From Grimontia celer (GTDB taxonomy: Bacteria; Pseudomonadota; Gammaproteobacteria; Enterobacterales; Vibrionaceae), in the NCBI RefSeq assembly GCF_900055185.1, contig NZ_FIZX01000001.1, forward strand, positions 310,001 through 374,000: 64,000 bases of DNA, written 5' to 3'. Position 1 is the stretch's first letter. Each line of letters starts with the position of its first letter. A model generated the notes under the pieces. It was not told the DNA's origin. It did no database searches and was given only the letters and a program-made list of their open reading frames with translations. Position numbers and translations under genes: made by a program. This document shows positions 16,873-23,906 of the stretch, piece by piece.

Positions 16873-18357
16873 ATGAAATTACGGACTTTAACAACGTCGA
16901 TACGCTCGTGGGCTGAACAAAGACCAAATGACACAGCAGTAGTCGCAGATGATAAAAACTGGACTTATCAGGATTTAGTTTTACTGGCGAATGACTACAA
17001 ATCCGAATTCGAAAACCTTCATCTCGCCGAACATTCGCCAGTCGCCGTTACGGCTAAAAAGACAGTGGACACCTTGGCACTCATGATCGCCCTTGGAGAA
17101 CTCGGACACACGCCTTTGGTGGTTTCGCCTGACCTAGGAAGTGCGGTTAAGCCTGAAGTATTTTTATCTGCTGGAGTGGTTTATGAATTGAGCGCAGATC
17201 GTACTACTGGGCGTGCAAACATCTCAGTATCAACGATTCAAAATGAAAAAATTGATGCTGATTTAAACACTAAAATTTCAAAAGACTCGCCACTTATGCT
17301 CACAACATCTGGCACAACGGGTATACCAAAGGTTGTGTGTCTCAGTGAAATGGGGATTAGCGCGTTTTTCTCTTGGGCGAAGTCATTCTTTCACCTTGGT
17401 CATGGCAGCAAAGTACTGAGCTATGCACCTCTCAACTTTGACCTCAGTCTCTTTGACGTATGGGCCACATTATCAGCGGGTGGCGCGGTTATCTTTGTCG
17501 ACCCCGCTAAGGCTACAAGTAGCGACTACCTGATTTCCCTTGTCCAGCGGACACAGCCAAACGTTATTCAAGGTGTCCCACTCCTATACAGCTTGCTTTG
17601 TGAAGGAAACGACCGACTCGGTGGTGGTGAACACGATGTTGACCATATCCTCGTGACGGGAGATGTCACACCAAAGTTATTGCGAAAACGTATGGCTGAG
17701 ATGTATCCCGACTCCCAATTCCATAACGTTTATGGGTGCACAGAAACTAACGATTCGTTCGTCCACACATCGATGGCAAATGAGTTCTCTGATGTCGAAA
17801 GCTTGCCCCTTGGGAACCCAATTGAGGGATCGGTGCATCGCATCGTGGATAAAGATGGCGAGATCACGATGCATGGTGTGGGAGAGCTGCATACATCAAC
17901 ACCGTTTTTGGCTCAGGGATACACCAGCAACCAAAAAACGCTTTCAACATTTTATTGGGATGACGTTGAAAAGCGGCGTTATTACCGAACCGGTGACATG
18001 GTAAGTATCGGCACTGATGGCGTGATGACGTTGCAGGGTCGCTCCGACCACATTGTCAAAGTTCGTGGAGTACGGACGAATCTGCGCGACATTGAGTGCA
18101 CCTTGGCTCAATCCAACCTCGTCGAAGAATCAATCGTATTTCCGGTAAATGACGAAGTGGAAGGCGTCATTCTTCATGCTGTCGTCAAAACCAACGAAGG
18201 ACAAGAACCTAACGGTTTTACCCTTCGCTTGCACTGCTCCGAAAATTTACCACTAACGTCTGTGCCACGACGTTTCCATTTTTTAAACAACCCATTGCCT
18301 AGGACATCGACAGGTAAACCTGATCGACAGGCAATTATGAATTCCATCGAACTATAG
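16873..18357 (+). CDS. Stand-alone amino-acid adenylation enzyme (NRPS A-domain)
   Basis: A 494-residue ANL-superfamily enzyme that activates an acid as its adenylate and loads it on the adjacent carrier. Core motifs: A3 LTTSGTTGIPK, A4 with FDLSLFDVW (the Asp that binds an alpha-amino group is present), A5 NVYGCTETN, A7 YRTGDMV, A8 GRSDHIVKVRGVR, A10 PRTSTGKPDRQ with the catalytic Lys. By eye, against GrsA, the pocket residues read D-L-F-Q-L-T-V-D-S. This differs from proline-type codes and recalls those of 2,4-diaminobutyrate (low certainty). The upstream TTG at 16837 and ATG at 16843 lie inside the operator, so I use the ATG at 16873. First gene of the operon. Confidence 0.88.
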   Translation: MKLRTLTTSIRSWAEQRPNDTAVVADDKNWTYQDLVLLANDYKSEFENLHLAEHSPVAVTAKKTVDTLALMIALGELGHTPLVVSPDLGSAVKPEVFLSAGVVYELSADRTTGRANISVSTIQNEKIDADLNTKISKDSPLMLTTSGTTGIPKVVCLSEMGISAFFSWAKSFFHLGHGSKVLSYAPLNFDLSLFDVWATLSAGGAVIFVDPAKATSSDYLISLVQRTQPNVIQGVPLLYSLLCEGNDRLGGGEHDVDHILVTGDVTPKLLRKRMAEMYPDSQFHNVYGCTETNDSFVHTSMANEFSDVESLPLGNPIEGSVHRIVDKDGEITMHGVGELHTSTPFLAQGYTSNQKTLSTFYWDDVEKRRYYRTGDMVSIGTDGVMTLQGRSDHIVKVRGVRTNLRDIECTLAQSNLVEESIVFPVNDEVEGVILHAVVKTNEGQEPNGFTLRLHCSENLPLTSVPRRFHFLNNPLPRTSTGKPDRQAIMNSIEL

Positions 18358-18367
18358 GAGAAAAGAA

Positions 18368-18622
18368 ATGAATTACTCACAAGAGATCAAAGCATATATC
18401 TGTGAAGAGCTTGCACCGGATGTTAGCCCAGAAATGCTTCCTAGTGATTGCAATTTACTCAAGTCGGGGGTTGTTGACAGCTTATCTCTCGTGCGGCTTG
18501 TGGCCTGGATCGAAGAAGAATATGACATCCCAACGGGTGAGCTAGATATTGCACCCGAAGACTTCAGCTCCGTAGACAGTATTAACGAGTTCATCCACAA
18601 GCATTCTTTGGAAATGGCTTAA
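18368..18622 (+). CDS. Acyl/peptidyl carrier protein
   Basis: An 84-residue free-standing carrier protein. The phosphopantetheine attachment site is Ser38 in GVVDSLSLVRLV, flanked by the usual acidic helices (IEEEYDIPTGELDI). AGGAG lies 9 bases before the ATG, and the gap to the adenylation gene is only 10 bases, so the pair should be co-translated in similar amounts. It presumably holds the amino acid activated by the preceding enzyme while the dehydrogenase and other tailoring enzymes act on it. No dedicated phosphopantetheinyl transferase is in the operon; a housekeeping one would be needed. Confidence 0.9.
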   Translation: MNYSQEIKAYICEELAPDVSPEMLPSDCNLLKSGVVDSLSLVRLVAWIEEEYDIPTGELDIAPEDFSSVDSINEFIHKHSLEMA

Positions 18623-18684
18623 TCAATATTCCGAAAAAAAGCGCAGAAAACTATATTAAACAATTAGTTAAGGAAAACAGAGAA

Positions 18685-19062
18685 ATGTTTACTCGTAATA
18701 AAGAAGAAGTGAAAGGCGTTAAGTGGGGTAATGGAGATAGCTTCCGAATGCTTACGGAGAAAGATGAGATGGGGTTTACGGTGTGTCACACCATCGTGAA
18801 TGCTGGATCAGAATCCCGTTTGCAATACCGTCGCCATCTGGAAGCTTGTTATTGCATAAGTGGTAGCGGCCGTCTTCTGTCTGTCGATGGCGAAAAGTCG
18901 TATGACATTCGCCCGGGTATCATTTACGCCCTTGACCAAAATGACCCTCATATTCTCATTGCGAATGACGATGAAGATCTACAGCTCATCAGTGTGTTCA
19001 ATCCGCCATTAAATGGTGATGAAAAACATTCATTGAGTACTGACGGTTTCTCTCAGTATTAA
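18685..19062 (+). CDS. Ectoine-synthase-like cupin (EctC homologue)
   Basis: A 125-residue single-domain cupin resembling ectoine synthase along most of its length: YRRHLEACYCISGSGR, IRPGIIYALDQNDPHIL and VFNPPLNGDEKH match EctC segments. The three iron ligands known for EctC (Glu57, Tyr85, His93 in the Paenibacillus enzyme, from memory) correspond to Glu53, Tyr81 and His89 with identical spacing (28 and 8). EctC closes N-acetyl-diaminobutyrate into a cyclic amidine. EctA and EctB are absent here, so it is not an ectoine operon; I infer a related ring closure on another substrate. Confidence 0.8.
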   Translation: MFTRNKEEVKGVKWGNGDSFRMLTEKDEMGFTVCHTIVNAGSESRLQYRRHLEACYCISGSGRLLSVDGEKSYDIRPGIIYALDQNDPHILIANDDEDLQLISVFNPPLNGDEKHSLSTDGFSQY

Positions 19063-19096
19063 AGCCATTAGTGAATTTTTCTGGGGGAAATCAACT

Positions 19097-20908
19097 ATGT
19101 ACCTGAATGATAAAAAATTGGCCAAAGAAGCCTTAGCATCAATCGATGCCATTTCAGATGTTTTAAAAGCACCGAAGAATAGTGAGGGTGAGTTCCCTTA
19201 CGACCGCTGGAAAGTGATTTGTGAGTCAGGACTCTTTAAACGTGCCGTAGACACGCAAATGCCAAAACGAGAGTCATTTCTCTCTACCATGTTCAGCTTG
19301 GAGTATCTGGGAGAATTATGTGTAGATGCAGGGTTGTCCTTTTCAATAGCAACACATTTAGCGAGCACCATCACTGCTTTAAATAAGTTCGGCTCAAGTG
19401 ACCTTAAAGAGCGTTACATGGAAAAACTGCTTGAGGGTCGCATCATAGGCGCTCACGCGATTAGTGAACCTGGTGCTGGATCTGACGCACTGAGTATGAC
19501 GACGACCGCAACTGAATCCGGTGATAGCTACATACTTAACGGTCATAAGGCGTTTGTTACCAACGGTTCGATCGCGGATGTCATTGTTGTTTATGCGAAG
19601 ACAAGTGACAGTTCTGCAGCTGACTGTGTATCGGCTTTCCTTGTAGATACGCGTTCAGAGGGGGTTGAACTTGGCCCAACTATGGAGACCGTTGGCCTAC
19701 ATACTTCTCCTCTTTGCGAACTTAAATTAACAAATTGTCGTGTGCCTAAAACGCATATGGTCGGTCGAAAGGGTGCAGGATTCTTTGTGCTGTCCCACGT
19801 CATGCAAAGAGAAATTCTTTTTGCCTTCATCATCAGCATTGGCGAGATGAAACGTCGCCTTAAACGTTCGGTGGACTACGCGTCAACTCGACACCAGTTC
19901 GGTACCCCACTTGGTGGATTCCAATCGGTCTCAAATCGTATTGCGGATATGAAAATCAGTTATGAGTTGAGCCGAAACTGGCTATATCACGTTGCTGAAA
20001 AAATGATCGCAAATAAAGACGTAACCAGCGATGTTGCCATTGCCAAGGTGTTCATCAGTGAGAGCGCTTTAGAGACTTCAATCAACGCTCTCCATATTCA
20101 CGGCGGATATGGCTACGTTTCCAAAAATGGTTTAGGCGAAGAGGTTTGTAATGCCCTTGCAGGACCTATCTATTCAGGTACGAACGATATTCAACGCGGT
20201 CGCATTGCAGCCATGTTGGGGGTCGCATCTAAGAGTAAACCTCGTAAGCCAGCCCAGCTTGTATCAACAAACTCAGAGTCTAATGAAGTTTTAGATTCAG
20301 ATCATACAAATGTTAAGGCCTTTGTCGAAGCAGCTTTGGGAGATGCACCTCTTAGTGAGCGCGATATTGCAGTAAAGCTTTATTACGCCGTGAGAGACAA
20401 AATTGCATATGAAGTTTTCGACACTGACATAAGTCCAAATGGTCTGCGAGCAAGTTCAATTGTTAAATCGAAAAAAGGATTCTGTCTTCACAAAGCTATT
20501 CTCTTCGCTACAGCTTGCCGCACAAAAGGCATTGACTGTCGACTCGTTGCCAACCGCGTGAATAACCATATATCGACACCGGAGCTGCAAAACCTCGTCG
20601 GTGGAGAAGTTTTCTTGCACTGGTACAACGAAGTCAAAGTTGACGGGAAGTGGCTGAAAGTCTCACCTGTATTCAATAAGTTGCTATGTCGATTGTATGC
20701 CATAGAGCCTCTTGAGTTTGATGGTAAATCAGATGCGATTGCACAACCTTATAAAGACGATAGCGAAATGAACTATCTCGGCTCTCCGGAGATCTTTGAG
20801 AACCCGACGCCAGTAGAGTTGATCAAACTTGTTAATACCTATCACCCCAAAATGATCACTCCGAGCGGAAAAGTCCCGAAAGTCATTTCCAGACCCACCG
20901 CACTCTGA
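19097..20908 (+). CDS. Acyl-CoA dehydrogenase fused to a transglutaminase-like domain
   Basis: A 603-residue two-domain protein. Residues 1-380 are an FAD-dependent acyl-CoA dehydrogenase: AISEPGAGSD, YILNGHKAFVTNG, TRHQFG and the C-terminal IYSGTNDIQRGRIA. The Glu usual before GT is Ser, but Glu239 in MQREILFA falls at the helix-G position used as base by isovaleryl-CoA and prolyl-carrier dehydrogenases (PigA/PltE type). After a linker (381-405), residues 406-560 form a transglutaminase-like fold with Cys463 (KGFCLHKA) and His508 (LHWYNEV); the third triad position, 15 residues after His, is Ser523 instead of Asp. I infer oxidation of the carrier-bound amino acid coupled to amide formation or release. 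Confidence 0.85.
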   Translation: MYLNDKKLAKEALASIDAISDVLKAPKNSEGEFPYDRWKVICESGLFKRAVDTQMPKRESFLSTMFSLEYLGELCVDAGLSFSIATHLASTITALNKFGSSDLKERYMEKLLEGRIIGAHAISEPGAGSDALSMTTTATESGDSYILNGHKAFVTNGSIADVIVVYAKTSDSSAADCVSAFLVDTRSEGVELGPTMETVGLHTSPLCELKLTNCRVPKTHMVGRKGAGFFVLSHVMQREILFAFIISIGEMKRRLKRSVDYASTRHQFGTPLGGFQSVSNRIADMKISYELSRNWLYHVAEKMIANKDVTSDVAIAKVFISESALETSINALHIHGGYGYVSKNGLGEEVCNALAGPIYSGTNDIQRGRIAAMLGVASKSKPRKPAQLVSTNSESNEVLDSDHTNVKAFVEAALGDAPLSERDIAVKLYYAVRDKIAYEVFDTDISPNGLRASSIVKSKKGFCLHKAILFATACRTKGIDCRLVANRVNNHISTPELQNLVGGEVFLHWYNEVKVDGKWLKVSPVFNKLLCRLYAIEPLEFDGKSDAIAQPYKDDSEMNYLGSPEIFENPTPVELIKLVNTYHPKMITPSGKVPKVISRPTAL

Positions 20909-20931
20909 TCTCACACTGATAGGAACGCATT

Positions 20932-21519
20932 ATGAAGAAAACAATTGATATTTATACCGATCTTGTGTGCCCGTATTGCCTGTTGGCAGAGCACGCGATT
21001 CGAGACCTCATTAAAGATGAAGACGTCAGCATTCGTTGGCGCCCATTCGAGTTAAGGCCCCATCCAGTTGCGACGCTTCGCCCAGAAGACCCTTATCTCC
21101 CCGACATTTGGGAACGTTCAGTCTATCCAACGGCAGAAAAACTGGGAGTGTCAATGAAGCTACCTACAATTTCGCCACAACCGAGAACGGACAAAGCGTT
21201 TCAGGTTTTTGCCATGGCGGAAGAGCAAGGTAAAGGGCATGAATTCAACATTGCCGCAATGGAAGCCTTCTTCCAACAAGACAGAGACATTGGAGACACA
21301 GATGTGCTTGTTGAGATTGCGTCAGATGTCGGCCTTAACAAAGGAGAGGTGCGTACTGCTTTGGACGAAGGCATTTATCTGCCCACCCACCAAAATGCTC
21401 AACGTCATGCTGTTGAGGAAGCAAAGATCAGAAGCGTCCCAACAATCATTGTTGGAGAGCACAAGTTTACCGGAGTACCTAACCCGGATGAGTTCAAGAA
21501 AGCCCTTAATGGGCTCTAA
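20932..21519 (+). CDS. DsbA-family (FrnE-like) thiol oxidoreductase
   Basis: A 195-residue thioredoxin-fold protein with no signal peptide, so cytosolic. The redox motif is CPYC at residues 13-16, the helical insertion covers about 60-140, and the cis-proline loop is VPTI. This is the FrnE/2-hydroxychromene-2-carboxylate isomerase-like branch, members of which occur in polyketide clusters. It lies 23 bases after the dehydrogenase gene with AGGA upstream of the ATG. It could reduce or isomerise an intermediate, or use glutathione; the sequence does not decide. Confidence 0.85.
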   Translation: MKKTIDIYTDLVCPYCLLAEHAIRDLIKDEDVSIRWRPFELRPHPVATLRPEDPYLPDIWERSVYPTAEKLGVSMKLPTISPQPRTDKAFQVFAMAEEQGKGHEFNIAAMEAFFQQDRDIGDTDVLVEIASDVGLNKGEVRTALDEGIYLPTHQNAQRHAVEEAKIRSVPTIIVGEHKFTGVPNPDEFKKALNGL

Positions 21520-21578
21520 TTCAAAAACGAAATTTAAATAAATCATTGTAATAAAACGATAAATCAGGAGAAAGCAAA

Positions 21579-21902
21579 ATGTTAAGTTGGTTATATCTAG
21601 GAACTGCCGTCATCTTCGAAGTTGCTGTAGCTATTTCTGCAGGTAATGCGAAAGGTTTTACACGTCCAGGATGGACGGCTGCAACGTTAATTAGTGGCGC
21701 AATCGCAACATTCTTTTTAAGCCTTGCCTTACTCGATTTTGATGTGGGTGTTGGCTATTCAATTTGGACATCCACTGCCGGCGTGGGGATCGTCATTTTA
21801 GGCGCAATGTTCTTCAACGAACGACTCAACGCTAAAAAGCTACTTGGTATTGCACTCGTTATTGGCGGTGTGATTGGGCTGCGCATGAGCGGTGCAGCGT
21901 AA
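21579..21902 (+). CDS. Small multidrug resistance (SMR) exporter subunit 1
   Basis: A 107-residue four-helix SMR protein. The essential membrane-embedded Glu14 is present (FEVAVAIS), as are GVGYSIWTSTAGVG and the final helix GVIGLRMSG. SMR proteins work as dual-topology dimers exchanging cationic compounds for protons. A second SMR gene follows directly, so the pair probably forms a heterodimer of the EbrAB/YkkCD kind. CAGGAG lies 9 bases before the ATG. In this operon it is the likely exporter of the product or a self-protection pump. Confidence 0.92.
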   Translation: MLSWLYLGTAVIFEVAVAISAGNAKGFTRPGWTAATLISGAIATFFLSLALLDFDVGVGYSIWTSTAGVGIVILGAMFFNERLNAKKLLGIALVIGGVIGLRMSGAA

Positions 21903-21942
21903 GACAAAAAACAAAAAATTCAACTTTTATAAGGATATAACG

Positions 21943-22332
21943 ATGACTTCTTCAACTAAGAAATCCAGCAATACTCATGCATGGCTAATGCTCATTCTGG
22001 CAGGGATCTTTGAAATAGGTTATGCGCTAAGTGTGGGCGGTAGCGAAGCGTTTACCGTTCTCAGTTGGTCTATTTCAGCAGTGATTTTCTTCCTCTTAAC
22101 CCTTTATTGCCTGAGTGTGAGCCTTAAAACCATTGATGTTGGTATCGGTTACGCCGTTTGGGCCGGGATTGGAGCAATTGGTGCATCTATATTTGGTGCG
22201 TTTGTCTTCGATCAGATGCTAACCCTCGCGCAGGCTTTCTGGCTCGCCGTGATTATCCTTGGGGTGATTTGGCTAAAACTGTCCAGTAGTGAAAAGTTGC
22301 AAGAAACTGAACACAAACTGGCTACTCGTTAA
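21943..22332 (+). CDS. Small multidrug resistance (SMR) exporter subunit 2
   Basis: A 129-residue SMR protein with a longer N-terminus (MTSSTKKSSNTHAW) and a charged C-terminal tail, so its topology should oppose that of subunit 1. The conserved Glu is in GIFEIGYALSVGG, and the GIGYAVWAGIGAIG motif is present. AAGGAT precedes the ATG at 21943; the frame open from 21892 overlaps the previous gene and is not used. It is followed by a terminator-like hairpin before the deaminase gene. Confidence 0.9.
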   Translation: MTSSTKKSSNTHAWLMLILAGIFEIGYALSVGGSEAFTVLSWSISAVIFFLLTLYCLSVSLKTIDVGIGYAVWAGIGAIGASIFGAFVFDQMLTLAQAFWLAVIILGVIWLKLSSSEKLQETEHKLATR

Positions 22333-22347
22333 TGTGAAATCATCTTT

Positions 22348-22375
22348 GGCAGGCTCTGAATGAAAGGAGCCTGCC
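22348..22375 (+). terminator. Intra-operon hairpin (possible attenuator)
   Basis: GGCAGGCTC pairs with GAGCCTGCC, 9 bp with a 10-nt loop, followed by GTTTGG and not a full T-run. It lies between the second SMR gene and the deaminase gene and may reduce expression of the last two genes. Confidence 0.5.
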
Positions 22376-22402
22376 GTTTGGTTGGCTCTCAGGAGAAAAA
22401 CA

Positions 22403-22882
22403 ATGTGTAAGAACCACGCCATCATAGATCAGCGTATGAGTGAAGTTGTCGAATTCTCGAAAGAGCATGTCAATGCTGGTGGTATCCCATTTACGGCCTT
22501 TGTCGTTAATGACAAGGGTGAGATATTGGGCCGGGGTGTTAATAGGGTACTGGAGAACAATGACCCCACAGCGCATGCAGAAGTTGAAGCTATCCGAGAC
22601 GCGTGCAAAAACACTAACAAGCCACATCTTCGAGGTATGACATTAATCGCCTCAGGTGAACCTTGTGCCATGTGCTACTTGAACGCGCTATATTCGGGCA
22701 TTGGCAAGGTACTTTTTGCTGCTGACGCTAACGAAGCAGCCGTGCATGGCTTCGACTACCGCAGCACCTATTCAATGTTGGCCGACTTCCCAACCCGATG
22801 GCCAATACTCATCAATAAACATGAAACTAAAGGCGCATTGGAGCCTTTCAAAATTTTATTAGAAAAGAGGACTCTAGGATGA
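22403..22882 (+). CDS. Cytidine/guanine-deaminase-superfamily zinc hydrolase
   Basis: A 159-residue CDA-fold deaminase. Zinc ligands and catalytic Glu are visible as HAEVEAI (His, Glu) and PCAMC (two Cys), and the C-terminal region resembles bacterial guanine deaminases more than tRNA adenosine deaminase TadA. AGGAG lies 7 bases before the ATG at 22403. Its stop overlaps the start of the racemase-fold gene by four bases. Inside this operon it may hydrolyse an amidine, imine or heterocyclic amino group in the intermediate and not a nucleobase; this is inference. Confidence 0.85.
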   Translation: MCKNHAIIDQRMSEVVEFSKEHVNAGGIPFTAFVVNDKGEILGRGVNRVLENNDPTAHAEVEAIRDACKNTNKPHLRGMTLIASGEPCAMCYLNALYSGIGKVLFAADANEAAVHGFDYRSTYSMLADFPTRWPILINKHETKGALEPFKILLEKRTLG

Positions 22883-23682
22883 GTGAGCAAGTTAAAATCA
22901 AGGATGATGTAAAACGTTTATTCAAACCTGATGGCTGGAACAGGACGATTCGAATTGGAGTGGTTGTTCCTCATGCAGATGTTGGCCCAGAAGTTGAAAT
23001 CCAAGCTATGGCATCAAGCGATATTACTGTACATGCCAGCCGGATTTTCTTCTCTGCTATGCGAGCCGGAGGTGAAATGGACGAAAAGATTCCTCACGCT
23101 CCGGTGACGTCCTTCGTTGAAGCACCATACCTGGATGATGCAGTAGAATCTCTCTGCGCCTCTCCTCTTGACGTAGTCGGGCTTGCCTTTACTAGCTCGG
23201 CATACAAGCATGGCCCCGATGGAGAGCGGGCTTTGATAGAGCGATTAAAAAGCGTGTCGCGAGAGATACCAATTGTTTCGACATGTCTTTCTGCAGAACG
23301 AGCATTTGCAAAACTGGGCACCAAAAAGTTAGCGATGATCAACCCAGCTTGGTTTGATGAAGATCTCGTAAACCAAGGAGCGGACTATTTTACTAAAGCT
23401 GGTTTTGAAGTGGTTCACCAAAGCTCCTGCGGTATCCCTAGTGGGCAAAAGTTCGTTACACCAGAAGCCTTGTATAACTGGATTGAAAAAGCGGTAAAAG
23501 AGTCGGGAGCTGATACTGTTTTTGTTGGTGGCAATGGGCAACGCTCTGTTGGGGTTATCGAAGCCGTTGAAGAAACACTCGGTATCTCAATGGTAACAGG
23601 CAACCAACTCATTCTATGGGATTCTCTGCGCTCTATTGGTGCTGACACCAAGATCTCAGGATATGGCCGCCTTTTTGACTAG
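22879..23682 (+). CDS. Maleate isomerase/arylmalonate decarboxylase-fold protein lacking both usual cysteines
   Basis: A 267-residue member of the Asp/Glu racemase superfamily, closest in layout to maleate cis-trans isomerases: GVVVPHADVGPEVE at residues 27-40 is the typical opening. The first catalytic Cys position (usually CTS) is Phe104 in AFTSSAY, and the second (usually SCTNLR) aligns with Gly218 in VGGNGQRS. Both nucleophiles therefore seem absent, although Cys136 (STCLSAER) lies elsewhere in the fold. It is translationally coupled to the deaminase. The reaction is unknown; it may be a binding or non-cysteine lyase variant. Confidence 0.8.
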   Translation: MSEQVKIKDDVKRLFKPDGWNRTIRIGVVVPHADVGPEVEIQAMASSDITVHASRIFFSAMRAGGEMDEKIPHAPVTSFVEAPYLDDAVESLCASPLDVVGLAFTSSAYKHGPDGERALIERLKSVSREIPIVSTCLSAERAFAKLGTKKLAMINPAWFDEDLVNQGADYFTKAGFEVVHQSSCGIPSGQKFVTPEALYNWIEKAVKESGADTVFVGGNGQRSVGVIEAVEETLGISMVTGNQLILWDSLRSIGADTKISGYGRLFD

Positions 23683-23849
23683 CAAGAAAACTACCATGTC
23701 TTGTTTGGCAATATCTCCTTGGATGCTGCCTGTTAAAAAGTCTAACTAAGCAAAGCGTCTAGATGCTCCAACAAGGCTCGCAGTTCAACTAATGAGCATC
23801 GATGTCTCACTTGATGACATGCTGTATTTTTGGTTGCTGAGTTGCTTAG

Positions 23850-23886
23850 AAAAAATCCCCTCGCGTTTCCGCTGAGGGGATTTTTT
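23850..23886. terminator. Bidirectional terminator ending the biosynthetic operon and trhO
   Basis: AAAAAATCCCCTC (23850-23862) pairs perfectly with GAGGGGATTTTTT (23874-23886), loop 11 nt. The 167 bases between the operon stop and this hairpin hold no gene. Confidence 0.92.
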
Positions 23887-23906
23887 GTTGGGGCAATCAT
23901 GCAGCC

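Noticed and set aside
18685-19062. Idea that this is an ectoine biosynthesis operon
   Set aside because: EctA and EctB are absent and the neighbours are NRPS-type enzymes, so classical ectoine synthesis is not encoded here.
16873-20908. Idea that the operon makes a pyrrole-2-carboxyl unit from proline as in prodigiosin or pyoluteorin pathways
   Set aside because: A, carrier and ACAD genes match the scheme, but the pocket residues read by eye do not match the prolyl code, and no polyketide or halogenase gene follows. Not fully excluded.
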